NCBI RefSeq assembly: GCF_008831085.1 | Contig: NZ_WBJY01000001.1 | Span: 806,001 to 870,000 of the forward strand | Source of the DNA: Pseudoclavibacter endophyticus | GTDB lineage: Bacteria; Actinomycetota; Actinomycetes; Actinomycetales; Microbacteriaceae | DNA length: 64,000 nt | Reading direction: 5' to 3' | Shown: in pieces, positions 1-8,183 of the stretch | How the letters are laid out: the number at the start of each line of letters is the position of its first letter | Position numbering within the stretch: position 1 is the stretch's first letter | Translations under genes and position numbers: made by a program | Notes under the pieces: model-generated | Told to the model about the DNA's origin: nothing | Databases searched by the model: none | The model's input: only the letters and a program-made list of their open reading frames with translations

Positions 1-195
1 GACGGCCGCACGTACGGGCACCCGATCGTGCTCCGGCCCGTTTCGAGCGAGGATGCGATGACGGCCGACTGGACGCGCGTGCCGTACGAGGTGCTCGCAC
101 GCATCTCGAACCGCATCACCAACGAGGTCGACGGCGTGAACCGCGTCGTGCTCGATGTGACCTCGAAGCCCCCTGGCACCATCGAGTGGGAGTAG
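1..195 (+). CDS. guaA: GMP synthase (glutamine-hydrolysing), C-terminal end
   Basis: The reading frame is open from base 1 and ends at TAG 193-195, giving the last 64 residues of a protein whose start lies outside the window. The segment [20 protein letters not shown] followed by [10 protein letters not shown] is the typical C-terminus of GuaA, where the dimerisation domain ends in PPGTIEWE. GuaA converts XMP, ATP and glutamine to GMP in de novo purine synthesis in the cytoplasm. All catalytic residues lie upstream, so only the family can be judged. The CGNR gene that follows is on the opposite strand. Confidence 0.93.
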   Translation, partial: DGRTYGHPIVLRPVSSEDAMTADWTRVPYEVLARISNRITNEVDGVNRVVLDVTSKPPGTIEWE

Positions 196-284
196 CGGGG
201 CGCCGCCTCGGGCTCCCCGCGGATCCGCACCGCCTCGCGCTCCTCGAGGAGCTGACGAAGGAGGCGTCCCGAGGGGCGCGACCG

Positions 285-863
285 TCACCCGGGCAGGTCG
301 ATCGCCTGAGTCTCGGCCTGGCGGGCGCGGTACGCCCGCACGTTGGTGCGATTGCCGCAGTTGCCGGTGTCGCAGTACTGCTTCGATCGGTTGCGAGACA
401 GGTCGATCAGCACGGCCTCGCAGTCCTCGGCGACGCAGCGCTTGACGCGCTCGAACTCGTCGGCGCGCAAGAGCTCGACGAACGCCATCGCCACGTCGAC
501 CTCGGTGCGTGACCACAGCGGATCGTCGTCCGAGGCCGCGTGGATGTGCCAGCCGTAGTCGTCGTGGCGCTGGAGCTGCGGCAGGGCCCGCCCGCGGCGG
601 AGCATCTCGTTGACGATTTCGACGGCTTCGTCCTCGCTCTCAACCTCCCACAACCGCCGGAGGTGGCGGCGAAGCGAACGCATCCGCACCAGTTCTCGGT
701 CGGGATCGTCGCGAGATCCCTGCGTCGGGAACTCGGCGAGGAACACGTCCAGGTCGTCCGTCGTCGAAAGCGAATCCACCCCGTCCGGGTCATGCACGGG
801 CAGCGTGTTCACGAGCACCGTCGCCTGCCGCAGCGACGCCTCGACGTCACTGGTAAAGAGCAT
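285..863 (-). CDS. CGNR zinc-finger / ABATE-domain transcriptional regulator
   Basis: Protein of 192 residues. The C-terminal third holds the CGNR zinc-finger pattern (CVAEDCEAVLIDLSRNRSKQ, then YCDTGNCGNRTNVRAYRARQ), with the four cysteines and the name-giving CGNR. The N-terminal part matches the stress-induced ABATE-type domain of these putative regulators. The frame is open further upstream. ATG 863 is chosen because AGGAG lies 5 nt before it; ATG 881 is the alternative. The gene is divergent from the EamA exporter, and an 11-bp inverted repeat at 889-924 lies just upstream. This suggests that it regulates itself and perhaps the exporter. The ligand is unknown. Confidence 0.82.
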   Translation of the reverse strand: MLFTSDVEASLRQATVLVNTLPVHDPDGVDSLSTTDDLDVFLAEFPTQGSRDDPDRELVRMRSLRRHLRRLWEVESEDEAVEIVNEMLRRGRALPQLQRHDDYGWHIHAASDDDPLWSRTEVDVAMAFVELLRADEFERVKRCVAEDCEAVLIDLSRNRSKQYCDTGNCGNRTNVRAYRARQAETQAIDLPG

Positions 864-888
864 CTTGACTCCTGACTTCATGGGTCGT

Positions 889-924
889 AGTGTCACGAGC
901 GTCACCGGCGTGGCTCGTGACACT
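889..924. promoter_or_regulatory. Perfect 11-bp inverted repeat, candidate CGNR operator
   Basis: AGTGTCACGAG at 889-899 is the exact reverse complement of CTCGTGACACT at 914-924, with a 14-nt spacer. It lies 26 nt upstream of the CGNR start codon, in the intergenic space shared with the divergent EamA gene. Its position and symmetry suggest a dimeric regulator binding site. Assigning it to the CGNR protein is inference. Confidence 0.55.
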
Positions 925-1053
925 TCATGCTGGATCCCAGTATGCGGCGATCGGGTTTCCCACGCACGGTGACGGCCTTCGAGCCACCCCATTCTTTCAA
1001 CGTTCCACCCCGGTTTTCGGGCGCGCCCGCGTGTGCCCGAGAAAGGTCATGCA

Positions 1054-2715
1054 TTGTCGACGACACAGGTCTCGAGCCGCGCAGGCTCGATCGGGCTCTT
1101 CGCCGCCGTCGGCGCCGCGATCGCGTTCGCGGGGGCGGCGCCGTTCGTCAAACCGCTGCTCGAGGCCGGCTGGTCGCCCGGCGGCGCGGTGTTCATGCGC
1201 GTCGCGCTCGCGACGCTCGTGCTGGCGCCGCTCGTGGCGCTGGCGGTGCGGAGAGATCCGGGTGCCCTGCTGCGTCGCTGGGGATGGATCGTGGCCTACG
1301 GGCTGCTCGGCGTCGCCGGGGTGCAGCTGCTTGCCTTCCACTCGATCGAGCGCATGCCGATCGGGGTGTCGATGCTGATCCAGTACATGGCGCCGATCAT
1401 TCTGCTCCTGACCGTGTGGCTGCGCACCCGCGTGCGGCCGGCCACGCTGTCGCTCGTCGGAACCGGTCTCGCCATCATGGGTCTCCTGTGTGTGCTCGAC
1501 CTCGCGGGCGGAGCGACACTCGATCCGCTCGGCGTCGCCTTCGCGGGCCTTGCCGCACTGACCATGTGCGCGTACTTCCTCATCGGCGCCAACGCACCGG
1601 CCGACCTGCCGCCCGTCGCCCTCATCGGCGGCGGGTTCGCGGTCGCCGCCGTGGCGACCGGTGCGCTCGGTGTCGCCGGGCTCGTCCCCATCGCGGTCGA
1701 CCTCGCGGGAACCGCCGTGCTCCTCGGCAGCTCCGTGCCGTGGTGGGTGCCGATGGCGGTCGTCGTGCTCGTCGGCACCGCCACCGCATACGTCTTCGGC
1801 ACGATCGGGGCCAAGCTGCTGGGTTCGCGCCTCGCGTCGTTCGTCGCCCTGCTCGAGGTCGTCGCAACGGTCGCCGTCGCCGCGGTCATGCTCGGCGAGA
1901 TCCCCACCATCATGCAGATCACCGGCGGCGTGCTGATTCTCGGCGGGGTCATCGCCGTGCGCCTCGCGCCAGACCACGCCAAGCCGGCCGTCGAGGGCGG
2001 CGTCACCGACATCGTCGGCCCGGTCACGGGCGTCATCCCGGTGCCGAGCCAGCGCGAGGAGGTGGCCGTCGCGACGGGCACCATCGAGCTGGCCACGCGC
2101 GCCGACGGTCTCGCGATCGCGACAGGCGTCATCGCACTGCCCACCGTGGACGCGGCGGCCGTCGCCGACGCGGCGTCGAACGACGAGATCGAGACCTCCG
2201 AGGTGCCGACGCTCGCCCAGCTCATCGCGGCGTATCCGCTGGCCGGTCCGGTCGAGCTCGCCGCGCTCGACGACGATCCGGCTGAGCACGACCCCGCCGC
2301 GGATGCCGACGGCGGAGGGGAGCCGGGCGCCGAGCCGGTGCCGATCCACGGTGCCCGCTCGGGCGACGCGGCCCCGGTGGTCGACGAGGCTGCCGAGGCG
2401 GTCCCGACCACGACGGGCAGCCTCATCGCCGGCCACGTCGAGGCCCTCGCCGCCGTCGGCGAGGCGCTCTTCGGCACCGCTCAGGCCGAGACCGGCGGCG
2501 AGCCGGGCGACGACCTCAGCCTGCCGCGCGTGCGCGACGTCGAGTTCGGCGACGACCCGCATCCCGTGGTGCAGCTCATCCCCATCGTGCAGGCCCCCGT
2601 CATCGCGGGCCAGGCGTTCGGCGACGGGGCGGGCGCCGAATCGTCGGCCGCCGAATCGTCCGGCTCCGAGTCGTCCGGTGCTGCCTGCAACGAGGGGACG
2701 GGGGAGCGTCGCTGA
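1054..2715 (+). CDS. EamA/DMT-superfamily exporter with long acidic C-terminal tail
   Basis: Protein of about 553 residues from TTG 1054, which follows GAAAGGT by about 6 nt; GTG 1033 is in frame but has no ribosome binding site. Residues about 1-310 hold ten hydrophobic segments in two EamA repeats (for example AAVGAAIAFAGAAPFVKPLL and the second-repeat FGTIGAKLLGSRLASFVALL), as in inner-membrane metabolite exporters. Such proteins usually end near residue 300. Here a hydrophilic, acidic, alanine-rich tail of roughly 230 residues follows. Its codon use looks coding, so it is probably real. It has no recognisable domain. The substrate is unknown. A terminator follows at 2768-2802. Confidence 0.85.
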   Translation: MSTTQVSSRAGSIGLFAAVGAAIAFAGAAPFVKPLLEAGWSPGGAVFMRVALATLVLAPLVALAVRRDPGALLRRWGWIVAYGLLGVAGVQLLAFHSIERMPIGVSMLIQYMAPIILLLTVWLRTRVRPATLSLVGTGLAIMGLLCVLDLAGGATLDPLGVAFAGLAALTMCAYFLIGANAPADLPPVALIGGGFAVAAVATGALGVAGLVPIAVDLAGTAVLLGSSVPWWVPMAVVVLVGTATAYVFGTIGAKLLGSRLASFVALLEVVATVAVAAVMLGEIPTIMQITGGVLILGGVIAVRLAPDHAKPAVEGGVTDIVGPVTGVIPVPSQREEVAVATGTIELATRADGLAIATGVIALPTVDAAAVADAASNDEIETSEVPTLAQLIAAYPLAGPVELAALDDDPAEHDPAADADGGGEPGAEPVPIHGARSGDAAPVVDEAAEAVPTTTGSLIAGHVEALAAVGEALFGTAQAETGGEPGDDLSLPRVRDVEFGDDPHPVVQLIPIVQAPVIAGQAFGDGAGAESSAAESSGSESSGAACNEGTGERR

Positions 2716-2767
2716 GGGCGGCGCAGGAACGAGCGTCGCTCACGACAACAACGGCCGCGGAAACGCA

Positions 2768-2802
2768 TGAGGGCCGCCACCCGAACGGGGTGGCGGCCCT
2801 CA
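2768..2802. terminator. Bidirectional intrinsic-type terminator hairpin
   Basis: A 15-bp perfect stem (2768-2782 with 2788-2802; arms begin TGAGGGCCGCCACC) closes a 5-nt loop. It lies between the convergent EamA gene and the Bax-inhibitor-1 gene, so it can serve both. There is no strong U-tract, as is common in high-GC actinobacteria. Confidence 0.8.
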
Positions 2803-2817
2803 CGCGTGTGCGGCGGA

Positions 2818-3762
2818 CTAGTCGCTGCCGCGCAGGATCGCGATGACTCGCAGGATCTCGATGTAGATGAACACCACGGTCGACACGAGCGAGTAGGCGG
2901 CGATCCAGCCGTAGGCTCGGGGTGCGCCGGCCTTGACGCCGTTCTCGATGAACTCGAAGTCCATCACGAGCATGTACGAGCCCATGAGCACGGCGAAGAC
3001 GCCGAGGATGACGCCGAGGGGGATGCCCATGATGTTGACATCCGAGCGCCAGCCGAACATGCCGCTGTCGGGCGACAGGAACATCCCGCCCAGGTTGACG
3101 AGCGAGAAGACCGCGTAGCCGATCATCGCGACCATGACGATCTTCGTGAGCCGCGGCGAGGTGCGCACCTTGCCGAAGCGGAACAGCACGAGCACGGTCG
3201 CGACAACGGCGAGCGTCGCGAGCAGGGCCTGCATCGCGATGCCGGGGAAGATCGACTCAAGGATGCTCGACAGCCCGCCGACGAGGAGGCCCTCTGCAGC
3301 GGCGAAGAGCCACACGAGCACGGGCGCGGGCTCGCGCTTGAACGCGAGCACGATACCGAGCACGAGAGCGCCGATCATGCCGACGAACGCCAGGAACGGC
3401 AGGAACCACGCGACGGCCGCCGTGGCGAGCACCATGACGAAGAGGCCGGCCGTCTTCGCGATCGTGTCGTTGTACGACATGCGATCCATCTGGTCGGGCG
3501 TCGCGGCGGGCCGGTCGTACTGGTGATCGAGCGCCTCGGGCGACGGCATGCCCGGGTGCATCGGCTGCTGCCGGGGAGCGCTCGTCTGCCCGGAACCGAG
3601 CTGGACATTATTGCCCTGCGCGTAGGGGTTGTTCCCGGGCTGGCCCGGCTGGAACTGGGCGCCACGGCCGAACTGCTGGCCGGGCGCGGCATACTGCGGC
3701 TGCTGCTGGGGGGCGGCCGAGCCGTTGAAGTAGGGGTTGCGCTTGAGCGCGGAATTCGCCAT
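2818..3762 (-). CDS. Bax inhibitor-1 / YccA family membrane protein
   Basis: Protein of 314 residues starting MANSALKRNPYF at ATG 3762. The first 100 residues are a Gln/Pro/Gly-rich cytoplasmic segment. From about residue 105 there are seven hydrophobic stretches with the family layout (the first is TAGLFVMVLATAAVAWFLPF), ending in IYIEILRVIAILRGSD, a typical C-terminus of actinobacterial Bax inhibitor-1-like proteins. The family forms pH-sensitive calcium-leak channels or stress-protective membrane proteins. The role in this group is not established. The long frame upstream of ATG 3762 has no coding character and is not included. Confidence 0.88.
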   Translation of the reverse strand: MANSALKRNPYFNGSAAPQQQPQYAAPGQQFGRGAQFQPGQPGNNPYAQGNNVQLGSGQTSAPRQQPMHPGMPSPEALDHQYDRPAATPDQMDRMSYNDTIAKTAGLFVMVLATAAVAWFLPFLAFVGMIGALVLGIVLAFKREPAPVLVWLFAAAEGLLVGGLSSILESIFPGIAMQALLATLAVVATVLVLFRFGKVRTSPRLTKIVMVAMIGYAVFSLVNLGGMFLSPDSGMFGWRSDVNIMGIPLGVILGVFAVLMGSYMLVMDFEFIENGVKAGAPRAYGWIAAYSLVSTVVFIYIEILRVIAILRGSD

Positions 3763-3833
3763 GCGTTGAGGTCCGTTTCTGCGAGTCACGAGCTGCGTTC
3801 GGCGCGGAGGTGCACACGATTGACGCTGGGTGT

Positions 3834-3859
3834 AGGGTATCGCGCCCCCGTGAGTCCAA
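3834..3859 (-). promoter_or_regulatory. Candidate promoter for the Bax inhibitor-1 gene
   Basis: On the minus strand TTGGAC (-35-like) is followed by TACCCT (-10-like), about 75 nt upstream of ATG 3762. The spacer is short at 14 nt, so the pairing is tentative. Confidence 0.3.
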
Positions 3860-3871
3860 GTTGGGGGCGTG

Positions 3872-4303
3872 TCACGCTGAACGCGAACGATCCGGGGCGG
3901 TGCGCTCGGCCGCCGCGCCGCCCCGCTCGAAGCGGCGCCGGCCCAGGAGCAGGCGGGGCAGCAGCAGGAGCACGGCGAGGGTGATGGCCGCGACGACGAT
4001 GAACGCGGTGGCCGCGGTGTCCCCGGCCAACACGCGTAGGCCCATGCCGCCGGCGAGGGTCGCGGCCCACACGACGAGCCCGCTCGGGAAGACACGGGCA
4101 TGCGGCCACCGGGCCACGGTGACGAGCACCCAGGCGGCGAGGCACGCGACGACGAACGGCCACGCCGTGTCGGCGATGCCCCACGGCGTGAGCGTCTCGC
4201 CGTGGCTGGCGCGGCCCGTCGTCGCGAACACGACGACCAGCACGACGTCGACGGCGATGGCCCACCAGCGATTCGAGGAATAGGTGGAGGACAGCCGGGT
4301 CAC
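3872..4303 (-). CDS. DUF3054 family membrane protein
   Basis: Protein of 143 residues from GTG 4303. Four hydrophobic segments and the conserved pattern VFATTGRASHGE followed by DTAWPFVVACLAAWVL match DUF3054, a small actinobacterial integral membrane family of unknown function. The basic C-terminal end is cytoplasmic-looking. TACCGT lies 7 nt before the start codon on this strand, which suggests a leaderless transcript. The gene is divergent from the glycerophosphodiesterase gene, whose start lies 61 nt away. Confidence 0.85.
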   Translation of the reverse strand: MTRLSSTYSSNRWWAIAVDVVLVVVFATTGRASHGETLTPWGIADTAWPFVVACLAAWVLVTVARWPHARVFPSGLVVWAATLAGGMGLRVLAGDTAATAFIVVAAITLAVLLLLPRLLLGRRRFERGGAAAERTAPDRSRSA

Positions 4304-4310
4304 GCCGTCA

Positions 4311-4316
4311 ACGGTA
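4311..4316 (-). promoter_or_regulatory. -10 box of a probable leaderless promoter (DUF3054 gene)
   Basis: TACCGT on the minus strand is separated from GTG 4303 by 7 nt, which would put the transcription start at or next to the start codon. No clear -35 box. Confidence 0.45.
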
Positions 4317-4364
4317 CCCGCGGTCGTTCACCCACGCGTCGAGTCATCACTGCAGGGTGTGCCC

Positions 4365-5402
4365 GTGAGCACTGCGATGCAACCGACAGCGAATCCCCAC
4401 GGGCGCACGGCATTCCCGGGGGAGCATCCGGCCCTGATCGGGCACCGGGGGGCGCCCGCCTACCGGCCGGAGCACACGGAAGCCGCCTACCGGCTCGCGA
4501 TCGCGCAGGGAGCGGACTACGTCGAGCCCGACATTGTGCCCACCCGCGACGGCGTGCTGATGGTGCGGCACGAGCCGCTCCTCGACCACACGACCGACGT
4601 GCTGCGCTTCGACGAGTTCGCGAGTCGTCGCCGAACCGTCGACCTCGGCGGGTTCCGCGCGGAGGGGCTCTTCACACCCGACTTCGACTGGGCCGAGCTG
4701 CGGCGGTTGCGCGCCATCGAGCCGATGCCGGGCCTGCGCGCGGCGAGCGCGGCGCATGACCGCCAACAGGGCGTCCTGCGCCTCCGCGATCTCGTCGAGC
4801 TCGTCGGAGAGGCCCGCGAAGCCGCGGGCGACGGCGCCCGCGTGTGCCGACTCGTCATCGAGCTGAAGCACACCGACGTGTTCGCCGCGGCCGGCCTCGA
4901 CCTCATCGACCTGCTCGAGCGCGAGCTCGACGGACTGTGGGAGAGCCCGGCGCTCGAAGGCGTCGTCTGGGAGAGCTTCGAACGGGATGCGCTGCGTCGG
5001 CTTCGCGCCGGCGCCGCGCCCGGCGCCGTTGTGGCACTCATGGCCGAGCGGGGCGGGCCGCACGACGTGCCGGGCAGTACCTACGCCGACGAGCTCACAC
5101 CGGCGGGGCTCGACGCGCTCGCGGGTTGGGCAGACGGCATCAGCGTTTCGACGCCGCTGCTCGGCGTGCGCGATGCGTCGACCGCGGCCGACCCCGTGGA
5201 GGGGCGAGCACTCGTCGGGACCGCGCACGAGCGTGGCTTGCAGGTCGCGACCTACACGCTGCGTCCCGAAGACCGGTTCCTGCCGGACGCACTCGCGGGC
5301 CGGCCCGAGGAGCACTGGCGCGGGATCCTTCGCACCGGCGTCGACGCAGTCTTCGCTGACGCCCCCGACCGGGTGCGGGCGCTGATCGACGCGGAGTTCT
5401 GA
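4365..5402 (+). CDS. Glycerophosphodiester phosphodiesterase family protein
   Basis: Protein of 345 residues from GTG 4365 (GGG-type ribosome binding site; ATG 4377 is an alternative). The GDPD signature is intact: LIGHRGAPAYRPEHTEAAYR (catalytic HRG and PEHT), YVEPDIVPTRDGVLMVRHEP (metal-binding E and D, second catalytic His), and a C-terminal FADAPDRVRALID. There is no signal peptide, so it acts in the cytoplasm. It would hydrolyse glycerophosphodiesters from lipid turnover to glycerol 3-phosphate and an alcohol. The insert after the HEP motif (DHTTDVLRFDEFASRRRTVD) is typical of the longer actinobacterial forms. Confidence 0.88.
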   Translation: MSTAMQPTANPHGRTAFPGEHPALIGHRGAPAYRPEHTEAAYRLAIAQGADYVEPDIVPTRDGVLMVRHEPLLDHTTDVLRFDEFASRRRTVDLGGFRAEGLFTPDFDWAELRRLRAIEPMPGLRAASAAHDRQQGVLRLRDLVELVGEAREAAGDGARVCRLVIELKHTDVFAAAGLDLIDLLERELDGLWESPALEGVVWESFERDALRRLRAGAAPGAVVALMAERGGPHDVPGSTYADELTPAGLDALAGWADGISVSTPLLGVRDASTAADPVEGRALVGTAHERGLQVATYTLRPEDRFLPDALAGRPEEHWRGILRTGVDAVFADAPDRVRALIDAEF

Positions 5403-5606
5403 CGGGGCGGGCAGCGCTGGGTGCGCGGGCCGTCGTTCACCTGTCCGACACGCTCGGTTCGCGCGCACGGCGTCGCGGCGTCGCCTGATCGTCCTACGGT
5501 CGCCCGGTTGGATCTGCTGCGTCCTCCGGGTGAGGCCGAACAGGTCGCCACACGCCGAGGAACCGGAGGGCAGGCCTCCGATAGCCACACCGACAGAAAG
5601 CCGAAC

Positions 5607-8114
5607 ATGCGACAGACTCCCACTCGCCGCGCGGGAACGCGCCATGCGGCGCCCATCGCCCTCGCGCTCGCCGCCGCGGTCGCGGGCACGCTGCTCACCG
5701 GCGCGCCGTCCGCCCCGGCGAGCGCCGCCACGGTCGACGAGCCGGCCTCGCGATTCACGCTCGCGGTGCTGCCCGACACGCAGTTTTACTCGCGATACGC
5801 CGATTCGAACTTCGAGCCCGACTACGGCACCAATCCCTTCAAGGTGCAGACGCAGTGGCTCGCCGAGAACGCCGATGAGCTCAACCTCGCGTTCACGACA
5901 CACCTCGGCGATGTCGTGGACCAGGTCGGCGTCGACCGCCAGTGGCAGGTGGCCGATGAGGCGATGTCGGTGCTCGAGGACGCGGGCTCGTCGTACTCGA
6001 TCCTCGCCGGCAACCACGACGTGCGCGATTCGACCTCCACGCGCTACGACGACGAGTACGACCTCGAGAACGAACCCTTCCTGCGGTACTTCGGCCCCGA
6101 GCGCGACAGCCAGCAGGGGACGTTCGGCGGCGCCGACCCCACCGGCATGAACCGCTACCACGTCTTCGAGGCCGAGGGGCAGCAGTTCCTCGTGCTCGCG
6201 CTTTCCTGGCGTGCGTCGGATGCCACGCTCGCGTGGGCGAACCAGGTGATCGAGGAGCATCCGACGTTGCCGGTGATCCTCACGAGCCACGACATCGTCG
6301 CCCCCGGGAGCGACGGCGTCAGCGCCGTGACCAGCGGCTACGGCGAGCGGCTGTGGAACGGGCTGATCGCCGACAACGACCAGATCTTCCTCACGCTCAA
6401 CGGACACTTCCACGGGTCCAGCGTGCTGCAGCGCACCAACTCGGCGGGCAACACCGTCACGCAGGTGCTCATCGACTACCAGATGGCCTACGAGGGCGGC
6501 AACGGATACCTGAGCATCTTCGAGTTCGACCTCACGAACGAGGTCATCGACGTCGCGACGGTCTCGCCCTGGGTCGCGGCCAAACCCGCCGACCGGCTCA
6601 CGTCGTACGACGTGCCCGTGCTCGACGGCCCGTCGCAGCGCTTCTCGTTCGACCTCGCGGGCCGCTTTGACGGCTTCGCTCCTGACTTCGGCCCGGGCAC
6701 CGGCGCGCTGCCCTCGCTCAGCGAGCGGGCGATCGATCTGGTTTCTGAGGGCTTTGACGGGGTGCCGCCCGCGCAGGACGTCGCGGCGGGCAACCCCGAT
6801 GATTACGTCGATGTCGAGGGCACCCTCGCGCACTGGCAGATCTCCGGTGAGACCGGCGTGCTCGACGAGGGCGGGCGCATCGAGGACATCGCGGGTGACA
6901 GCGATCTCGTACGCGCGACGATCGCCGAGTCGGGCTCGGCTGCCGCGCAGCCGGAAGACGTCACGATCGAGGATGACGCCTACCCGTACTCGCCGAGCGC
7001 TCAGTCGGTGTGCTTTGACAACAGCGACAACCAGGCCGGGCGGTTCTCGTATCTCACGACGGCGCCGGACGCGGCGGTGAACGACGCCGATCTATCGAAC
7101 GGCTACACGATCGAGACGTTCGTGAAGCTCGACGCCGATTGGGACGTCGACGTGAACTCGTGGAGCAAGGCCCTCGTGCGCTCGGGCAACCGCTCGCAGA
7201 TCGAGGGCATGCCGTGGTCGCAGTGGGATTACACCGCCTCGCCCGCGGCGCTCGGTATCTCGAACCTGCGCGAGTTCCAGTGGACCGAGGTCGGCGTCGA
7301 CGCGACCAAGGGCGACAAGACGAACTGGTCGGGCGAAATCATGGTCGACACGTGGAGCCACGTCGCGATCGTCAACGACCCGGAGACCGCCGAGACGACG
7401 ATGTACGTGAACGGCGCTCCCGTTCTGCGCACGGCGCAGGACACGATCGGCATGTCGTTCAACGAGGGGATGCCGTGGATCATCGGCAGCGACTGGGTGG
7501 ATGACGCGGCGACGAACGGCTGGCACGGTTGCGTCGGCGAGACGCGCATCGTCGACCACCCGATCGGCCCCGGCGAGTGGCTGACGGCGCGTCCCGATCT
7601 CTCGGCCTTCGGCGTCACCGCATCACCCGCCGATGAGCTCCCCGCGGCCGACGCCGTTGCGCTGCTGGCCGGCACGGGCACGCCGCGTGCGAACGTGACG
7701 ATCGACGGCCTCGACGTCAGCGCCGTGGTCACCGATGACGGCACGTGGACGCTCGAGGTTCCGACCACGCTGCTCACGGAGGGCGCCAACCAGCTGGCGC
7801 TCACGCAGGGCTTCGGCGAGCGTCGAAGCGAGGCCGTCGAGGTGACGATCCGCGTCGCGATGAGTGGCGAGCCGGCGCCGACGACGAGCGAGCCCGAGCC
7901 GAGCGACACGGCCAGCCCCGCGCCGACCGCCACACAGGTGCCACTGCCCGGCAACGGCAATGACGGGGGCCGGGACGGCGAGGCCGGCGGTCTCACGCCG
8001 ACCGACGGCGGCATCGTGTGGCCCACCCTGGCGGTGGCGCTGCTCGCGCTCGCCGGGGGCGGCGCGCTGCTCGCGCTACGCCACCGCGCCGCGCGCGCCG
8101 GCCGCTCGAATTGA
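5607..8114 (+). CDS. Secreted, membrane-anchored metallophosphoesterase with LamG-like domain
   Basis: Protein of 835 residues from ATG 5607. A signal peptide (twin-Arg-free, hydrophobic core IALALAAAVAGTLLT, cleavage near APASAA) leads a calcineurin-like phosphoesterase at about residues 50-340, with VLPDTQFYSRY, HLGDVVD, LAGNHDVRD, TSHDIV and NGHFHGSS as the metal-binding motifs. A concanavalin A/LamG-like domain follows at about 470-660 (YTIETFVKLDADWD). Then come an Ig-like stretch, a Pro/Thr/Ser-rich linker and a C-terminal transmembrane helix (WPTLAVALLALAGGGALLAL) with a basic tail. The enzyme would face outside the cell. The substrate, perhaps a phosphodiester or phosphate ester, is unknown. 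Confidence 0.88.
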   Translation: MRQTPTRRAGTRHAAPIALALAAAVAGTLLTGAPSAPASAATVDEPASRFTLAVLPDTQFYSRYADSNFEPDYGTNPFKVQTQWLAENADELNLAFTTHLGDVVDQVGVDRQWQVADEAMSVLEDAGSSYSILAGNHDVRDSTSTRYDDEYDLENEPFLRYFGPERDSQQGTFGGADPTGMNRYHVFEAEGQQFLVLALSWRASDATLAWANQVIEEHPTLPVILTSHDIVAPGSDGVSAVTSGYGERLWNGLIADNDQIFLTLNGHFHGSSVLQRTNSAGNTVTQVLIDYQMAYEGGNGYLSIFEFDLTNEVIDVATVSPWVAAKPADRLTSYDVPVLDGPSQRFSFDLAGRFDGFAPDFGPGTGALPSLSERAIDLVSEGFDGVPPAQDVAAGNPDDYVDVEGTLAHWQISGETGVLDEGGRIEDIAGDSDLVRATIAESGSAAAQPEDVTIEDDAYPYSPSAQSVCFDNSDNQAGRFSYLTTAPDAAVNDADLSNGYTIETFVKLDADWDVDVNSWSKALVRSGNRSQIEGMPWSQWDYTASPAALGISNLREFQWTEVGVDATKGDKTNWSGEIMVDTWSHVAIVNDPETAETTMYVNGAPVLRTAQDTIGMSFNEGMPWIIGSDWVDDAATNGWHGCVGETRIVDHPIGPGEWLTARPDLSAFGVTASPADELPAADAVALLAGTGTPRANVTIDGLDVSAVVTDDGTWTLEVPTTLLTEGANQLALTQGFGERRSEAVEVTIRVAMSGEPAPTTSEPEPSDTASPAPTATQVPLPGNGNDGGRDGEAGGLTPTDGGIVWPTLAVALLALAGGGALLALRHRAARAGRSN

Positions 8115-8135
8115 TTGCCACTGCCCGAACACAGC

Positions 8136-8174
8136 GGCGAGGCCGCCCGGTCAGCACGTCCGGGCGGCCTCGCC
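8136..8174. terminator. Bidirectional terminator hairpin
   Basis: A 15-bp perfect stem (GGCGAGGCCGCCCGG at 8136-8150 with its complement at 8160-8174) and a 9-nt loop lie between the convergent phosphoesterase and aldo/keto reductase genes. Confidence 0.8.
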
Positions 8175-8183
8175 GCGCCCGCG

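Noticed and set aside
997..2562. 521-codon minus-strand frame opposite the EamA gene
   Set aside because: Low-complexity Arg/Asp/Glu/His protein with no motif; a GC-rich shadow frame.
2767..3984. 405-codon plus-strand frame opposite the Bax inhibitor-1 gene
   Set aside because: His/Asp/Glu/Arg-rich shadow; the minus-strand protein has clear membrane topology and family motifs.
4347..6833. Very long open frame (828 codons) on the minus strand
   Set aside because: Lies opposite the glycerophosphodiesterase and metallophosphoesterase genes, which have clear motifs. High GC leaves antisense frames open; no family motifs in it.
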